A stretch of DNA of 44,324 nucleotides from Bacillus sp. MRMR6 (GCF_001940785.1 NZ_MSLS01000001.1:348058-392381); one strand, 5' to 3'; positions 8,980-17,639 are shown, counted from the stretch's first letter. Translations and numbers: made by a program. The notes: generated from the letters alone by a model not told the origin.

Positions 8980-9768
8980 ATGGAGAAGAAAGAATGGTAT
9001 TTAGAATATGAGATTCAAAAAAACCGTCCTGGATTGTTAGGTGACATTTCATCTCTATTAGGTATGTTAGCCATAAATATTGTAACGATTAATGGTGTTG
9101 ACGAAGGTAGACGAGGTTTATTAATGCTAGCAAAAGATGATAATCAAATTAAACGTTTAGAGTCAATTTTAAATACAATGGACACAATAAAGTTAATAAA
9201 GATTAGAGAGCCAAAACTACGTGATCGTCTTGCTATAAGACATGGAAGATATATACAAAGGGATGCGGATGATAAAAAAACATTCCGTTTTGTAAGAAAT
9301 GAGCTAGGTGTTTTAGTTGATTTTATGGCAGAATTATTTAAGCAGGAAGGCCATAAATTGATTGGGATACGAGGAATGCCAAGGGTAGGAAAAACAGAGT
9401 CTGTGGTTGCTGCTAGTGTCTGTGCAAATAAGCGTTGGCTTTTTGTTTCTTCTACGCTATTAAAACAAACCGTTCGAAACCAGCTTATTGAGGATGAGTA
9501 TAATAGCAATAATCTATTTATCCTTGACGGAATTGTCTCAAGACGGGCCAGTGAGAGGCATTGGCAGCTTGTCCGTGAAATTATGCGTTTACCTGCTGTC
9601 AAAGTGGTAGAACATCCTGATTATTTCGTCCAAAATTCGGAGTATACACTTGATGACTTTGACTATATTATCGAGTTACGAAATGGTGCGGACGAGGAGA
9701 TTACTTACGACGTTGTGGATAAAAATAATTTGTTCTCCGGGTCTGATTTTGGAGATTTTGATTTTTGA
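8980..9768 (+). CDS. ymfK: DUF3388 protein YmfK (ACT-like domain plus P-loop)
   Basis: This 262-aa protein equals YmfK/DUF3388 in position and length. The first ~80 residues (EYEIQKNRPGLLGDISSLLG) look like an ACT-type ligand-binding domain. A Walker A-like GMPRVGKTES sits at about residue 131-140, followed by a region that would fit a small nucleotide-binding domain. No Walker B is obvious, so ATPase activity is uncertain. The C-terminal tail is acidic and Phe-rich (SDFGDFDF). GGAGGT lies 8 nt before ATG 8980. The rodZ gene starts 20 bp downstream and is probably cotranscribed. Confidence 0.85.
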   Translation: MEKKEWYLEYEIQKNRPGLLGDISSLLGMLAINIVTINGVDEGRRGLLMLAKDDNQIKRLESILNTMDTIKLIKIREPKLRDRLAIRHGRYIQRDADDKKTFRFVRNELGVLVDFMAELFKQEGHKLIGIRGMPRVGKTESVVAASVCANKRWLFVSSTLLKQTVRNQLIEDEYNSNNLFILDGIVSRRASERHWQLVREIMRLPAVKVVEHPDYFVQNSEYTLDDFDYIIELRNGADEEITYDVVDKNNLFSGSDFGDFDF

Positions 9769-9788
9769 AAATTGGAAGGTGTTAAAAG

Positions 9789-10691
9789 GTGACTGAACTA
9801 GGTAACCGATTGAAAGAAGTACGCTTGGCTAAAGGATTAAGTCTTGACGATGTACAGTCTATCACAAAAATCCAAAAGAGGTACCTTATAGGAATTGAGG
9901 AGGGTAATTACTCTGCGATGCCTGGGAATTTCTATGTACGGGCATTTGTAAAACAGTATGCTGAAGCATTACATTTAAATCCCGATGAGATCTTCGATAC
10001 GTATAAGGGAGAAATTCCTGCTACCCATCATGATGATTTGCCAGAGCAATTGTCCAGGGTGAAGACTCGCAAAAGTTTTACAGAAAGCAGTTCGAAAATA
10101 TTTGATGTGCTTCCGAAAATTTTAATAGGTGTGTTCTTAATTGGGGCTGCAGGAGTTTTATATTATTTTTTAGCAAATAACCTCGGTAATAACGCAAATG
10201 ATGCTGTTAACAACGACAATGAGCCTGTTAAGTTTGTAAGATCTGATAATCTTGATCAAGTTGAAGAAGATACAGAGGAAGGTACAGAAAATGGTGAAAC
10301 AGAACAGGCAGAGGAGAAAGATCCTGTACCTGTTGAAGAAACACCGAAGCAAGAATTAACAGTTGTTGAAAGCGGTGGAATTAAAACCACGTATGATTTG
10401 AAAAATGCCGATAAATTTGAACTTAAATTAGTTTCAAAGGGTGAGTCTTGGGTTAATATTAAAGATGAAGCAGGCAAATCCTATTTCCAAGGAATGCTTT
10501 CAACAGCAGCAGGTGGTACCCCAAGTACAACTGTGGATTTAACGAACGATGGTAATATAATCATTGTGGTCGGAAGAACGCTCGATACTGATATATTTGT
10601 AAATGATCAAAAGCTTGAGTATGCGATTGCACCGACAGAAGTAGTTCGACAGGACATAACGATTCAATATGTTCCGAAGGACAAAGAATAG
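9789..10691 (+). CDS. rodZ: Cytoskeleton-associated protein RodZ (YmfM)
   Basis: This 300-aa protein has RodZ architecture. An N-terminal HTH_25 domain (GNRLKEVRLAKGLSLDDVQ, residues 5-70) contacts MreB. One transmembrane helix follows at about residues 112-132 (ILIGVFLIGAAGVLYYFLA). Then comes an Asp/Glu-rich linker (about 150-180, EEDTEEGTENGETEQAEEKD) and an extracellular C-terminal DUF4115 beta domain. It helps position the MreB cell-wall elongation machinery. The start codon is GTG at 9789, preceded by GAAGGTG. The neighbouring pgsA is a conserved arrangement in Bacillaceae. Confidence 0.93.
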   Translation: MTELGNRLKEVRLAKGLSLDDVQSITKIQKRYLIGIEEGNYSAMPGNFYVRAFVKQYAEALHLNPDEIFDTYKGEIPATHHDDLPEQLSRVKTRKSFTESSSKIFDVLPKILIGVFLIGAAGVLYYFLANNLGNNANDAVNNDNEPVKFVRSDNLDQVEEDTEEGTENGETEQAEEKDPVPVEETPKQELTVVESGGIKTTYDLKNADKFELKLVSKGESWVNIKDEAGKSYFQGMLSTAAGGTPSTTVDLTNDGNIIIVVGRTLDTDIFVNDQKLEYAIAPTEVVRQDITIQYVPKDKE

Positions 10692-10714
10692 TCATCCGAG
10701 ATGACTATTCTTCT
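10686..10714 (+). terminator. Hairpin at the end of rodZ, possible weak terminator
   Basis: A perfect 11-bp stem, GAATAGTCATC (10686-10696) with GATGACTATTC (10700-10710), overlaps the rodZ stop codon. It is followed only by TTCTTCG, so it may attenuate read-through into pgsA rather than stop it. Confidence 0.5.
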
Positions 10715-10744
10715 TCGTGCTAATAAAGTTTTGGAGGATATTAT

Positions 10745-11323
10745 ATGAATGTACCAAATAAAATAACGGTTTCAAGGATCTTATTAATTCCCTTATTCCT
10801 AATCATCATGCTTGCACCACTTAATTGGGGAGAAATGCAGTTACTTGGGGCGGTATTGCCGGTGACGCATTTTGTTGGGGCACTTATTTTTATTTTTGCA
10901 GCTGCTACTGATTGGGTAGATGGGTATTATGCCCGTAAATACAATTTAGTAACGAATATGGGAAAATTCCTTGACCCATTAGCAGATAAACTTCTTGTCT
11001 CTGCCGCTTTAATTGTCCTTGTTGAGCTTGGTTTTGCAGCTTCATGGATTGTTATCGCGATCATCAGCAGAGAATTTGCTGTAACAGGTTTACGTCTTTT
11101 ACTTGTTGAAGGTGGGGAAGTTGTAGCTGCTAACACGCTTGGAAAAATTAAAACATGGGCCCAAATCGTGGCCATTTCAGCTTTACTTTTACATAATATT
11201 ATTTTTGAAATGATTTCTTTTCCCTTTGATGATATTGCTCTTTGGGTTGCCTTAATCTTTACCATGTGGTCAGGCTGGGATTATTTTTCTAAAAATAGTC
11301 ATGTATTTAAAAACTCTAAATAA
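10745..11323 (+). CDS. pgsA: CDP-diacylglycerol--glycerol-3-phosphate 3-phosphatidyltransferase
   Basis: This 192-aa multipass membrane enzyme is of the CDP-alcohol phosphatidyltransferase family. The full catalytic signature D-x2-DG-x2-AR-x8-G-x3-D-x3-D is visible at about residues 58-83, beginning DWVDGYYAR and ending GKFLDPLAD. It makes phosphatidylglycerol phosphate, the committed step to phosphatidylglycerol and cardiolipin. TTGGAGG precedes ATG 10745. It sits between rodZ and cinA as in B. subtilis. Confidence 0.96.
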   Translation: MNVPNKITVSRILLIPLFLIIMLAPLNWGEMQLLGAVLPVTHFVGALIFIFAAATDWVDGYYARKYNLVTNMGKFLDPLADKLLVSAALIVLVELGFAASWIVIAIISREFAVTGLRLLLVEGGEVVAANTLGKIKTWAQIVAISALLLHNIIFEMISFPFDDIALWVALIFTMWSGWDYFSKNSHVFKNSK

Positions 11324-11358
11324 GTTGTCTTTGACAGTCATGCAAAGGGGTAATGAAG

Positions 11359-12606
11359 ATGAATGCTGAGATTATTGCGGTGGGTTCTGAGTTATTATTA
11401 GGACAGATCGTCAACACAAATGCTCGTTTTTTATCGCAGCATTTAGCAGGAGCAGGTATTAATGTTTTCTTTCACACAGTGGTTGGAGATAACCCTGACC
11501 GTTTGAAAACTGCTATTGAGATTGCTGAAAAGCGCTCGAATTTAATTATTTTCACAGGAGGACTTGGTCCTACTAAGGATGATTTAACAAAAGAAACCAT
11601 CGCTAAACATATTGGAACAAATCTCGTGATGGATCTAACGGCATTAGAGTCAATTGAGCAATATTTCAAAAATGTCAATCGAGTAATGACTGAGAATAAT
11701 AAGAAGCAAGCACTAGTTTTAGAGGGGTCACATGTTTTGCCCAATCAAAATGGCATGGCTCCTGGAATGGTACTAGAGAAGGAAAATCATACATATATGC
11801 TGCTGCCAGGACCGCCTAAGGAAATGGAACCGATGTTTTTACAATATGGTCTTCCTGCCCTTTCGGTAGAGGAGATGGAAAAGATCGTTTCAAGAGTTTT
11901 AAGGTTCTTCGGAATTGGTGAAGCAGCACTTGAAACGGAAATTATTGATTTAATTGATACTCAAACCAATCCGACTATTGCACCGCTAGCCTCAGATGGA
12001 GAAGTGACGTTAAGGTTGACGGCAAGACATCAGGACACTCAAGCGGCACAGAAGATGCTGGATGAGGTGGAAGAAAAGATACATTCCCGTGTTGGTGAAT
12101 TTCTCTATGGCTATGAAAATACCTCTTTAATGGAAGAGTTAGTAAAACAGCTAAAGGAAAAGAAAATGGCCATATCTGCCGCAGAAAGCTTAACGGGCGG
12201 GATGTTTCAACAGAGTCTGACTAGTTTCACTGGTGCAAGTTCAATCTTTAAAGGCGGCGTTGTTTGTTATACGAATGAAGTGAAGCACAATGTCTTAAAT
12301 GTTAAGCGGGAAACAATTGAGAAGCATGGAGTTGTTAGTGAAGAATGTGCAAAAGAGTTGGCTGAAAATATCGCCACATTGATCTCAACGGATATTGGAA
12401 TTAGTTTTACCGGTGTTGCTGGCCCAGACGAACTAGAAGGGCAGCCGGTTGGAACGGTATATATTGGAATCTCAATAAAGGGCCAACCAACTGTTGTTGA
12501 AAAACTAGTGCTGGGAGGAAACAGAAAAGCTAACCGCACAAGGACAGTCAAATACGGATGCTATCATTTAATAAAGCTATTACAAGAATCACAGAAAGCT
12601 ATTTAA
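11359..12606 (+). CDS. cinA: CinA-family competence/damage-inducible protein
   Basis: This 415-aa protein has the two-domain CinA layout. The N-terminal molybdopterin-binding-like domain has [14 protein letters not shown] at residues 3-16 and [11 protein letters not shown] near residue 70; this domain carries ADP-ribose pyrophosphatase activity in characterised homologues. The C-terminal domain, from about residue 255 ([10 protein letters not shown]), is CinA/PncC-like nicotinamide mononucleotide deamidase. In-frame ATGs occur at 11353 and 11359. AAAGGGG lies 2 nt from the first and 8 nt from the second, so I choose 11359; the alternative adds MK. It is next to recA, as in many Firmicutes where the two are coexpressed in competence. 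Confidence 0.95.
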   Translation: MNAEIIAVGSELLLGQIVNTNARFLSQHLAGAGINVFFHTVVGDNPDRLKTAIEIAEKRSNLIIFTGGLGPTKDDLTKETIAKHIGTNLVMDLTALESIEQYFKNVNRVMTENNKKQALVLEGSHVLPNQNGMAPGMVLEKENHTYMLLPGPPKEMEPMFLQYGLPALSVEEMEKIVSRVLRFFGIGEAALETEIIDLIDTQTNPTIAPLASDGEVTLRLTARHQDTQAAQKMLDEVEEKIHSRVGEFLYGYENTSLMEELVKQLKEKKMAISAAESLTGGMFQQSLTSFTGASSIFKGGVVCYTNEVKHNVLNVKRETIEKHGVVSEECAKELAENIATLISTDIGISFTGVAGPDELEGQPVGTVYIGISIKGQPTVVEKLVLGGNRKANRTRTVKYGCYHLIKLLQESQKAI

Positions 12607-12623
12607 GCTTCTGTGTTTTTTTT
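12591..12623 (+). terminator. Terminator after cinA
   Basis: ACAGAAAGCT (12591-12600) pairs with AGCTTCTGT (12606-12614), with one bulged A, and is followed by an unbroken T8 run. The stem begins inside the last codons of cinA. It separates cinA from recA transcription. Confidence 0.82.
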
Positions 12624-12629
12624 ATAGAA

Positions 12630-12872
12630 GGCTGTGTTAATGGATACTGTTGATTTTAGAACCTGTTGATTGGAGTGTAAGGCGCTTGACTCTTCGAAAA
12701 TGAAAATCACATTTTCTTCGTGCAATGTTTCACTACCGTAGCCTTCCTTGTCCTGCGGGATGTACGAGCTGAGTGAGACCCCACAGGTGCGAAGCTGTAA
12801 GGAGGCTCACGGGCGAGCCCGCGGAAAGCATAGCGCCTGTAGCGTAAATCAACAGCCTAGTTTAACACAGTC
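12630..12872. repeat. MITE-like interspersed repeat with 8-bp flanking duplication (copy 2)
   Basis: A 243-bp non-coding element lies between cinA and recA. The outer ends are inverted repeats, GGCTGTGTTAA (12630-12640) and TTAACACAGTC (12862-12872), 10 of 11 matching. It is flanked on both sides by the same 8 bases, TTATAGAA (12622-12629 and 12873-12880), as a target-site duplication would be. A second inverted pair, CTGTTGATT (12663-12671) and AATCAACAG (12847-12855), with GGCGC/GCGCC further in, would fold the element into a long hairpin. The inner GGAGGCTCACGGG and AGCCCGCGGAAAG blocks are shared with the element at 8685-8860. It has no coding capacity. The rest of this 510-bp gap holds the recA promoter and LexA box. 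Confidence 0.72.
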
Positions 12873-12995
12873 TTATAGAAAGGAAAATGTCAGATAATAG
12901 AGGAAAATGGTTGATTTCGTTAAGAAGATTTATATTTATTGGATAAAAGTTTATCTATTTACCTGTTTTTACATGTCTAATTGATATGAAAAAAC

Positions 12996-13009
12996 AGAAT
13001 AAACGTTCG
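12996..13009 (+). promoter_or_regulatory. LexA (DinR) SOS box of recA
   Basis: AGAATAAACGTTCG matches the Bacillus SOS consensus CGAACRNRYGTTYG at 12 of 14 positions (mismatches at positions 1 and 5). It lies immediately upstream of the recA -35 hexamer, a repressing position. recA is a core LexA target in Bacillus. Confidence 0.85.
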
Positions 13010-13018
13010 CTGTTTTAC

Positions 13019-13047
13019 TCGACAAAAAAGCTAAAAGGGGTTATATT
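13019..13047 (+). promoter_or_regulatory. Sigma-A promoter of recA
   Basis: TCGACA (13019-13024), a 17-nt spacer and TATATT (13042-13047): each hexamer matches consensus at 5/6. The predicted transcription start is near 13054, giving a leader of about 63 nt before the GTG start. The LexA box ends 9 nt upstream of the -35. The same promoter must transcribe both introns and the intron-encoded reverse transcriptase. Confidence 0.8.
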
Positions 13048-13116
13048 ATTAATAGGTTTTAAATCAATAGATTTTGGCTATAAAACTTTTGTTTTGATAT
13101 AAAGGAGGAACAAGTA

Positions 13117-16100
13117 GTGAGTGATCGTAAAGCGGCCTTAGAAATGGCGCTAAAACAGATTGAAAAGCAATTTGGTAAAGGCTCCATTATGAGAATGGGA
13201 GAGCAAGGTGAAACAAAGATTTCAACAGTTCCAAGTGGATCCTTAGCACTTGATGCAGCACTTGGAGTAGGTGGATACCCCCGCGGTAGAATAATTGAAA
13301 TTTATGGCCCTGAGAGCTCTGGTAAAACAACTGTAGCATTACATGCTATTGCAGAAGTTCAAGCAAAAGGTGGACAAGCAGCATTTATTGATGCTGAGCA
13401 TGGTGCGATTTGTTGCTAAGTTAAATCCATTGGAAACAATGGGCTAAAGCTTAGCCGAGTAAAGACCACGGAAGTAAAACTCCAAATGTAACCGGTGGTT
13501 AAAAACTCGAACTGTATGACTAATTTGGCAGGTGAAATACCTGCTTAGGATGAATGCGAGCATTCCTACCCTAATACCCCGACATGCTATGATAAATCCG
13601 TGTTTATCATGGTGTGAAGCTCGGAGAGGACGGCGAAACTTGACCTGAGATGGTCAGGAGTAGTCGGGGGGCTAGAAAATTCCTATGCGTAGAGGGTCCT
13701 CTGGACTAGAACGAACCAACGGAAGTACGGCTCGAAAGGCGTGGAGATACCAAAATGAAGGTACTCACATCCGAAAGGATGACCAGTAGTGGATTTTGTG
13801 CTCGTGTTTGCAAAATCTGTGATTAACCAGTATAGGTTATTCGGGAATTTAAACCTCTCGCAGTGGTTGAATTCTTTGCTGGCGGGTTAGAGTTGGACGC
13901 TAAGGGAATATGTAAAGCTAAGTCATACGGAACAAATGAAGCCGAGAAGTGGATGCTAAGGTTGCGGAACCAATGACACTAATCAGTAGGAAATGGCTGA
14001 TGAATCTCGGTGGCAGCAGCCCGTAGTAGGTATGAAGCACTGATAATAAGGTGTGGACCGAAGGGGCATAGTTAGTAGTTATGTTACAAGAGTAGATTTG
14101 CGACTAAACTGACAAGGAAGCCGTTAAGGAATCGAAGTAATTAGTCGATTTCAATGAGCACAACTGACTAAAACCTGCAATCCTTCAAAGCATTTCGTGT
14201 AGTTATACACGATTGAAGGGGGTACAAGAACTTGTCGAGACCAAGAACAGAAGCCGAATACAAATCCCTGCAAGATAAATTTTATAACCAAACAAAGAAA
14301 TGTTTGGAAAGAAACGAACGCCTAAGTTTTAAAGGGCTTCTCGAAATCGTTAAATGCGATGCAGTAATAATAACGGCAATACACAAGCTAAAAGCAAATA
14401 AAGGTAGTAGAACACCTGGAAGCGATGGAATTGTCATGGAAGATATTTTGGTCAAAGATTATCGTGAGGTAGTCGAAGGGGTTAAAAAGAAACTGGACAA
14501 TTACAAAGCATTGCCTGTAAGAAGAAAACTAATTCCGAAAACAGGTAAGAAAGGTGAATTTAGACCACTTGGCATTCCGGCAATCATAGACAGGGTTATA
14601 CAAGAACTGATTAGGGGCGTAATAGAGCCTATAATTGAAGCCCAGTTCTATGACCACTCTTACGGGTTTAGACCCATGAGAGAAGCAGGCCAGGCGGTTG
14701 AATACCTTAACCATATTATGAGACGTACAGGGTACACATGGTGTATCGAAGGTGATATAAGCAAATTCTTTGATGAAGTTAATCACCGTATTCTTCTAAA
14801 GACCTTATGGTCTATGGGAATAAGAGATAAACGGATATTAATGATTATTAAAGAGATGCTTGAAGCCGGAATAATGAATGAATGCAGTAGAAATGAACTT
14901 GGAACACCACAAGGAGGAATTATTTCTCCATTGTTAGCAAACCTATACTTACATCGTATGGATATGTGGATAACAAAAGAGTGGTATAACAAGAAGACAA
15001 GGAAAAGTTTTGTAAGCCAAGCGTCTAAAATTTCTACATTAAAGCATCATTCGACACTAAAACCAGCGTATTTAATACGTTATGCCGATGATTGGGTCAT
15101 TGTATGTCGAAGTAAAACGGACGCTGAAAAGTGGAAATACCGGATAGGAGAATATCTGGGAAATACATTAAAACTTCGGCTTTCGGAAGAAAAGACATTA
15201 ATAACGGACGCCAGAAAGAAACCTCTAAAGTTCTTAGGGTTCAAGATTAAAATGCTCAGTAATCGTGGAAAAGCAACACATGGGATATTGCCGAAAGTAA
15301 CGCCGGATGAAGAACGAATTGATCTGAAGGTAAAAGAATTACGTAAAGCTATCAGGAGATTGAAATACGCCAAAAACAAAGAGTTCTTAATTAGTGATAT
15401 AAATCTTATCAATTCCCAAATTAGAGGAATAATTAATTATTACTCAGCGGCAGATGGTGTAAATGAAGTTCTTCGAAAGTACAAAGAAACACTGAAATAT
15501 GCTTCTTATAAGGCATTAAAGAAGTATGGTGCAAAATGGACTCCGGCAAACAAAACAGACAATTTAAGGGAAGTTCACGAAGAAAGAACTGAACAAATTG
15601 CGGCAATTGAATATGTAGTGCCTAAACGAATACCTAAGAAGCATATAACCGAAAAGGATAAAATAGTTGTTGGTATCACTTCCATAGCTTTTGCAAAGTG
15701 GCAAATGGTTACGAAAAAGAAGTTAACGGAATCGCCATATACAATAGATGGAAGAGAACATTACACAAAAAGGTCAAAGAAGAAAGCAGCTTTATACAGG
15801 GCTGATTCTATCTTTAATGACATCCAATCGGTTTTAATCGCCTATGACACAAAAAGTCAAATATATAATTTTGAATACTTAATGAACAGAGGATATACTT
15901 TCAATCGGGATAGGGGAAAATGCAGGTGTTGCAGTGATTTCGTCACTGGAGAAACGGTAAATATTCACCATGTAAAACCATATTTACCATTGAACGAGAT
16001 TAATAAGGTTGCGAATTTGGCAACAGTGTGTAAACCGTGTCATTATCGAATCCATAACGAAAAAGAATTAACAGGGATACCACCTACGGTGGGTAAAAGG

Positions 16101-17322
16101 ATTGAAAGTTTTAGGAAGAAATTAGTCAAGCAAATCGCATAACTATTGATGGAACGCCGTATGCGGGGAAACTCGCACGTACGGTGTGAGGCGGGGGAAA
16201 ACAGCTCCTAACGGGTAAGCCGAGGATGTCTGTTACCTATCGCTATCCCTTGATCCAGCATATGCTCAAAAACTTGGTGTAAACATTGATGAGTTATTGT
16301 TATCTCAGCCAGATACTGGGGAACAAGCACTTGAAATTGCCGAGGCTCTAGTTCGAAGCGGAGCAGTTGATATTCTTGTTGTCGACTCCGTTGCAGCATT
16401 AGTCCCAAAAGCGGAAATTGAAGGCGAAATGGGAGATTCTCACATGGGTCTTCAAGCACGCTTAATGTCTCAAGCACTTAGAAAACTATCCGGTGCCATT
16501 AATAAATCTAAAACAATCGCAATCTTCATTAACCAAGTTCGTGAAAAAATTGGTGTCATGTTTGGAAATCAACTCGTAGTTGCTTAATCGTTTTTTAGAT
16601 TAAGGAGTTTACACTGGGTTTCCCTTACTAGTGATAGTATGTAAAATAACCTTGTGAACCCTATTGCCTAGGGGTGTGATGAAAACATTGCTAACGGTGA
16701 AGCCCTCCATGTATGGGTAATACCGTGCCAAGCCTTATCTTGATAAGGAAGGTGTAGAGACTACCGAAAAGAGCTGTAAGGCTAACTGAGTAGGGTACGG
16801 CAGGTGATAGGCTGCTGCTGGAAGTGCAAGGCTCTCTAATTAGAGATGAAGAGATAGTCCGTGCTATAGAAATGGAAAATCTATAGGTCGCCAGAAACAA
16901 CTCCAGGTGGACGCGCGTTGAAATTCTATTCGACGGTACGTATTGAAGTACGTCGTGCAGAGGCGCTTAAGCAAGGTACTGATATCGTAGGTAACAAAAC
17001 AAAGATTAAAGTTGTTAAAAATAAAGTTGCTCCGCCATTCCGTACAGCTGAGGTAGATATAATGTATGGTGAAGGTATTTCTAAAGAAGGCGAAATCATT
17101 GATATCGGCTCTGATTTAGAAATTGTTCAAAAGAGTGGATCATGGTTTTCCTATAATGATGAAAGACTGGGACAAGGCCGTGAAAATGCAAAGTTATTCT
17201 TAAAAGAAAATCCAAGCATTCGCCAAGAAATCCAACAAAAAATCCGTAATCACTATGGTTTAGATGGTGACAAAATCGTTACAGAAACAGGAGACGATGA
17301 GAAATTAGAATTACTAGACTAA
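13117..17322 (+). CDS. recA: RecA recombinase, split by a group II and a group I intron
   Basis: Read as join(13117..13402,16247..16569,16891..17322), this gives an uninterrupted 346-aa RecA, against about 348 aa in B. subtilis. Exon 1 encodes the N-terminal helix and Walker [10 protein letters not shown]. Exon 2 carries Walker B (LVVDSVAAL) and loop L1. Exon 3 starts in loop L2 (PETTPGG) and has the C-terminal domain. The first junction splits codon 96 after its first base, in the catalytic DAEH|ALDP motif; the second falls between N203 and P204, in frame. Unspliced, each exon runs into stops at 13417 or soon after 16569, so active RecA needs both splicing events. RecA drives homologous recombination and LexA self-cleavage. 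The start is GTG with AAAGGAGG upstream. Codon use and similarity are normal on all three exons, so this is not a decayed gene. Confidence 0.95.
13403..16246 (+). mobile_element. Group II intron in recA, with intron-encoded reverse transcriptase
   Basis: This 2844-nt element begins with the conserved GTGCG at 13403 and ends in AT at 16246. Removing it restores the codon GCC (Ala96). EBS1 is CATGCT at 13583-13588, perfectly complementary to IBS1 AGCATG, the last six bases of exon 1; AGCAT at 13559-13563 is a possible EBS2. Bases 13403-14231 form the non-coding 5' domains I-III. The maturase ORF (14232-16142) occupies domain IV. Domain V is 16154-16187, a 34-nt hairpin with catalytic triad CGC and a GAAA-containing tip. 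Domain VI follows, with a GGTAA/TTACC stem at about 16214-16236. It inserts in sense orientation in a conserved housekeeping gene. A group II intron in recA has been reported for Geobacillus kaustophilus (recalled). Confidence 0.93.
14232..16142 (+). CDS. ltrA: Group II intron reverse transcriptase/maturase with HNH endonuclease (LtrA-type)
   Basis: This 636-aa intron-encoded protein has all the LtrA domains. The reverse transcriptase spans about residues 45-330, with [38 protein letters not shown] and catalytic YADD at about 284-287. The maturase/X domain covers about 350-480. A C-terminal zinc-containing HNH domain at about 563-620 has CRCC, IHHVKPY and [10 protein letters not shown]. It binds its own intron RNA to aid splicing, then nicks target DNA and reverse-transcribes the intron for homing. 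The start is TTG 14232 with GAAGGGGG 11 nt upstream. The ORF appears intact with every catalytic motif present, so the intron is likely splicing-competent and possibly mobile. Confidence 0.95.
   Translation: MSRPRTEAEYKSLQDKFYNQTKKCLERNERLSFKGLLEIVKCDAVIITAIHKLKANKGSRTPGSDGIVMEDILVKDYREVVEGVKKKLDNYKALPVRRKLIPKTGKKGEFRPLGIPAIIDRVIQELIRGVIEPIIEAQFYDHSYGFRPMREAGQAVEYLNHIMRRTGYTWCIEGDISKFFDEVNHRILLKTLWSMGIRDKRILMIIKEMLEAGIMNECSRNELGTPQGGIISPLLANLYLHRMDMWITKEWYNKKTRKSFVSQASKISTLKHHSTLKPAYLIRYADDWVIVCRSKTDAEKWKYRIGEYLGNTLKLRLSEEKTLITDARKKPLKFLGFKIKMLSNRGKATHGILPKVTPDEERIDLKVKELRKAIRRLKYAKNKEFLISDINLINSQIRGIINYYSAADGVNEVLRKYKETLKYASYKALKKYGAKWTPANKTDNLREVHEERTEQIAAIEYVVPKRIPKKHITEKDKIVVGITSIAFAKWQMVTKKKLTESPYTIDGREHYTKRSKKKAALYRADSIFNDIQSVLIAYDTKSQIYNFEYLMNRGYTFNRDRGKCRCCSDFVTGETVNIHHVKPYLPLNEINKVANLATVCKPCHYRIHNEKELTGIPPTVGKRIESFRKKLVKQIA
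16570..16890 (+). ncRNA. ORF-less group I intron in recA
   Basis: This 321-nt element lies between the codons for N203 and P204. The upstream exon ends in U (GGAAAT, 16564-16569) and the intron ends in G (16890), the two group I landmarks. The internal guide GTTTCC (16618-16623) pairs with the exon end GGAAAT to form P1, including the required U-G wobble at the 5' splice site. The adjoining TGG (16615-16617) pairs with CCA at the start of exon 3 (16891-16893) as P10. GACTA (16759-16763) and TAGTC (16855-16859) form the P7 pairing, the latter inside the classic GAAGAGATAGTCC context. There is no homing endonuclease gene. Group I introns in recA are known in the Bacillus cereus group (recalled). 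Confidence 0.92.
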
Positions 17323-17329
17323 AATTTTA

Positions 17330-17359
17330 AGCAAAACCTGAAGCAGGTTTTGCTTTTTT
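17330..17359 (+). terminator. Terminator of recA
   Basis: A perfect 11-bp stem, AGCAAAACCTG (17330-17340) with CAGGTTTTGCT (17344-17354), has the loop AAG and a T6 tail. Confidence 0.93.
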
Positions 17360-17476
17360 GAAATAAAATGAATAATTATTAAAGTGGATGTATGTTTATT
17401 CATTTTGATCCTACCATACTCTTTGCGAAACACTGAACAAATTCTAAATATTTCAAAAAGCTGGTAGGACTTACCC

Positions 17477-17505
17477 TTGACAATGAATATACACACATTT
17501 ACAAT
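17477..17505 (+). promoter_or_regulatory. Sigma-A promoter of rny
   Basis: A perfect TTGACA (17477-17482), a 17-nt spacer and TACAAT (17500-17505, 5/6) lie in the 317-bp gap between recA and rny. The leader of about 130 nt includes a small hairpin, ACACTT-AAAA-AAGTGT (17591-17606), some 25 nt before the ribosome binding site. Apart from these and the recA terminator I see nothing else in the gap. pbpX, which lies here in B. subtilis, is absent. Confidence 0.78.
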
Positions 17506-17639
17506 TAAAATGTATATTTTACATTTTGTTAATATTACATGAAAAGCCTTAGTGCTTGCTGTATGTTGAGTCTAAACAATGTACATGCCGACACTTAAAA
17601 AAGTGTAAGAAAAAGTTCATAGCAAGAGGAGGTGTAACG

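Noticed and set aside
14232..16142. Retron, diversity-generating retroelement or transposon RT
   Set aside because: The LtrA-type order RT, maturase, HNH, together with surrounding domain V and splice-site motifs, shows a group II intron protein.
16208..16477. Antisense open frame over recA exon 2
   Set aside because: It is a shadow of the exon's coding bias, with no start signal or family resemblance.
13117..17322. recA as a frameshifted or disrupted pseudogene
   Set aside because: The breaks coincide exactly with intron boundary signals, and exon joining restores a full-length, conserved RecA without any mismatch in frame.
17556..17639. N-terminal extension of RNase Y from 17556
   Set aside because: A strong AGAGGAGGTG just before 17640 and the family's membrane anchor at that start make the extension unlikely.
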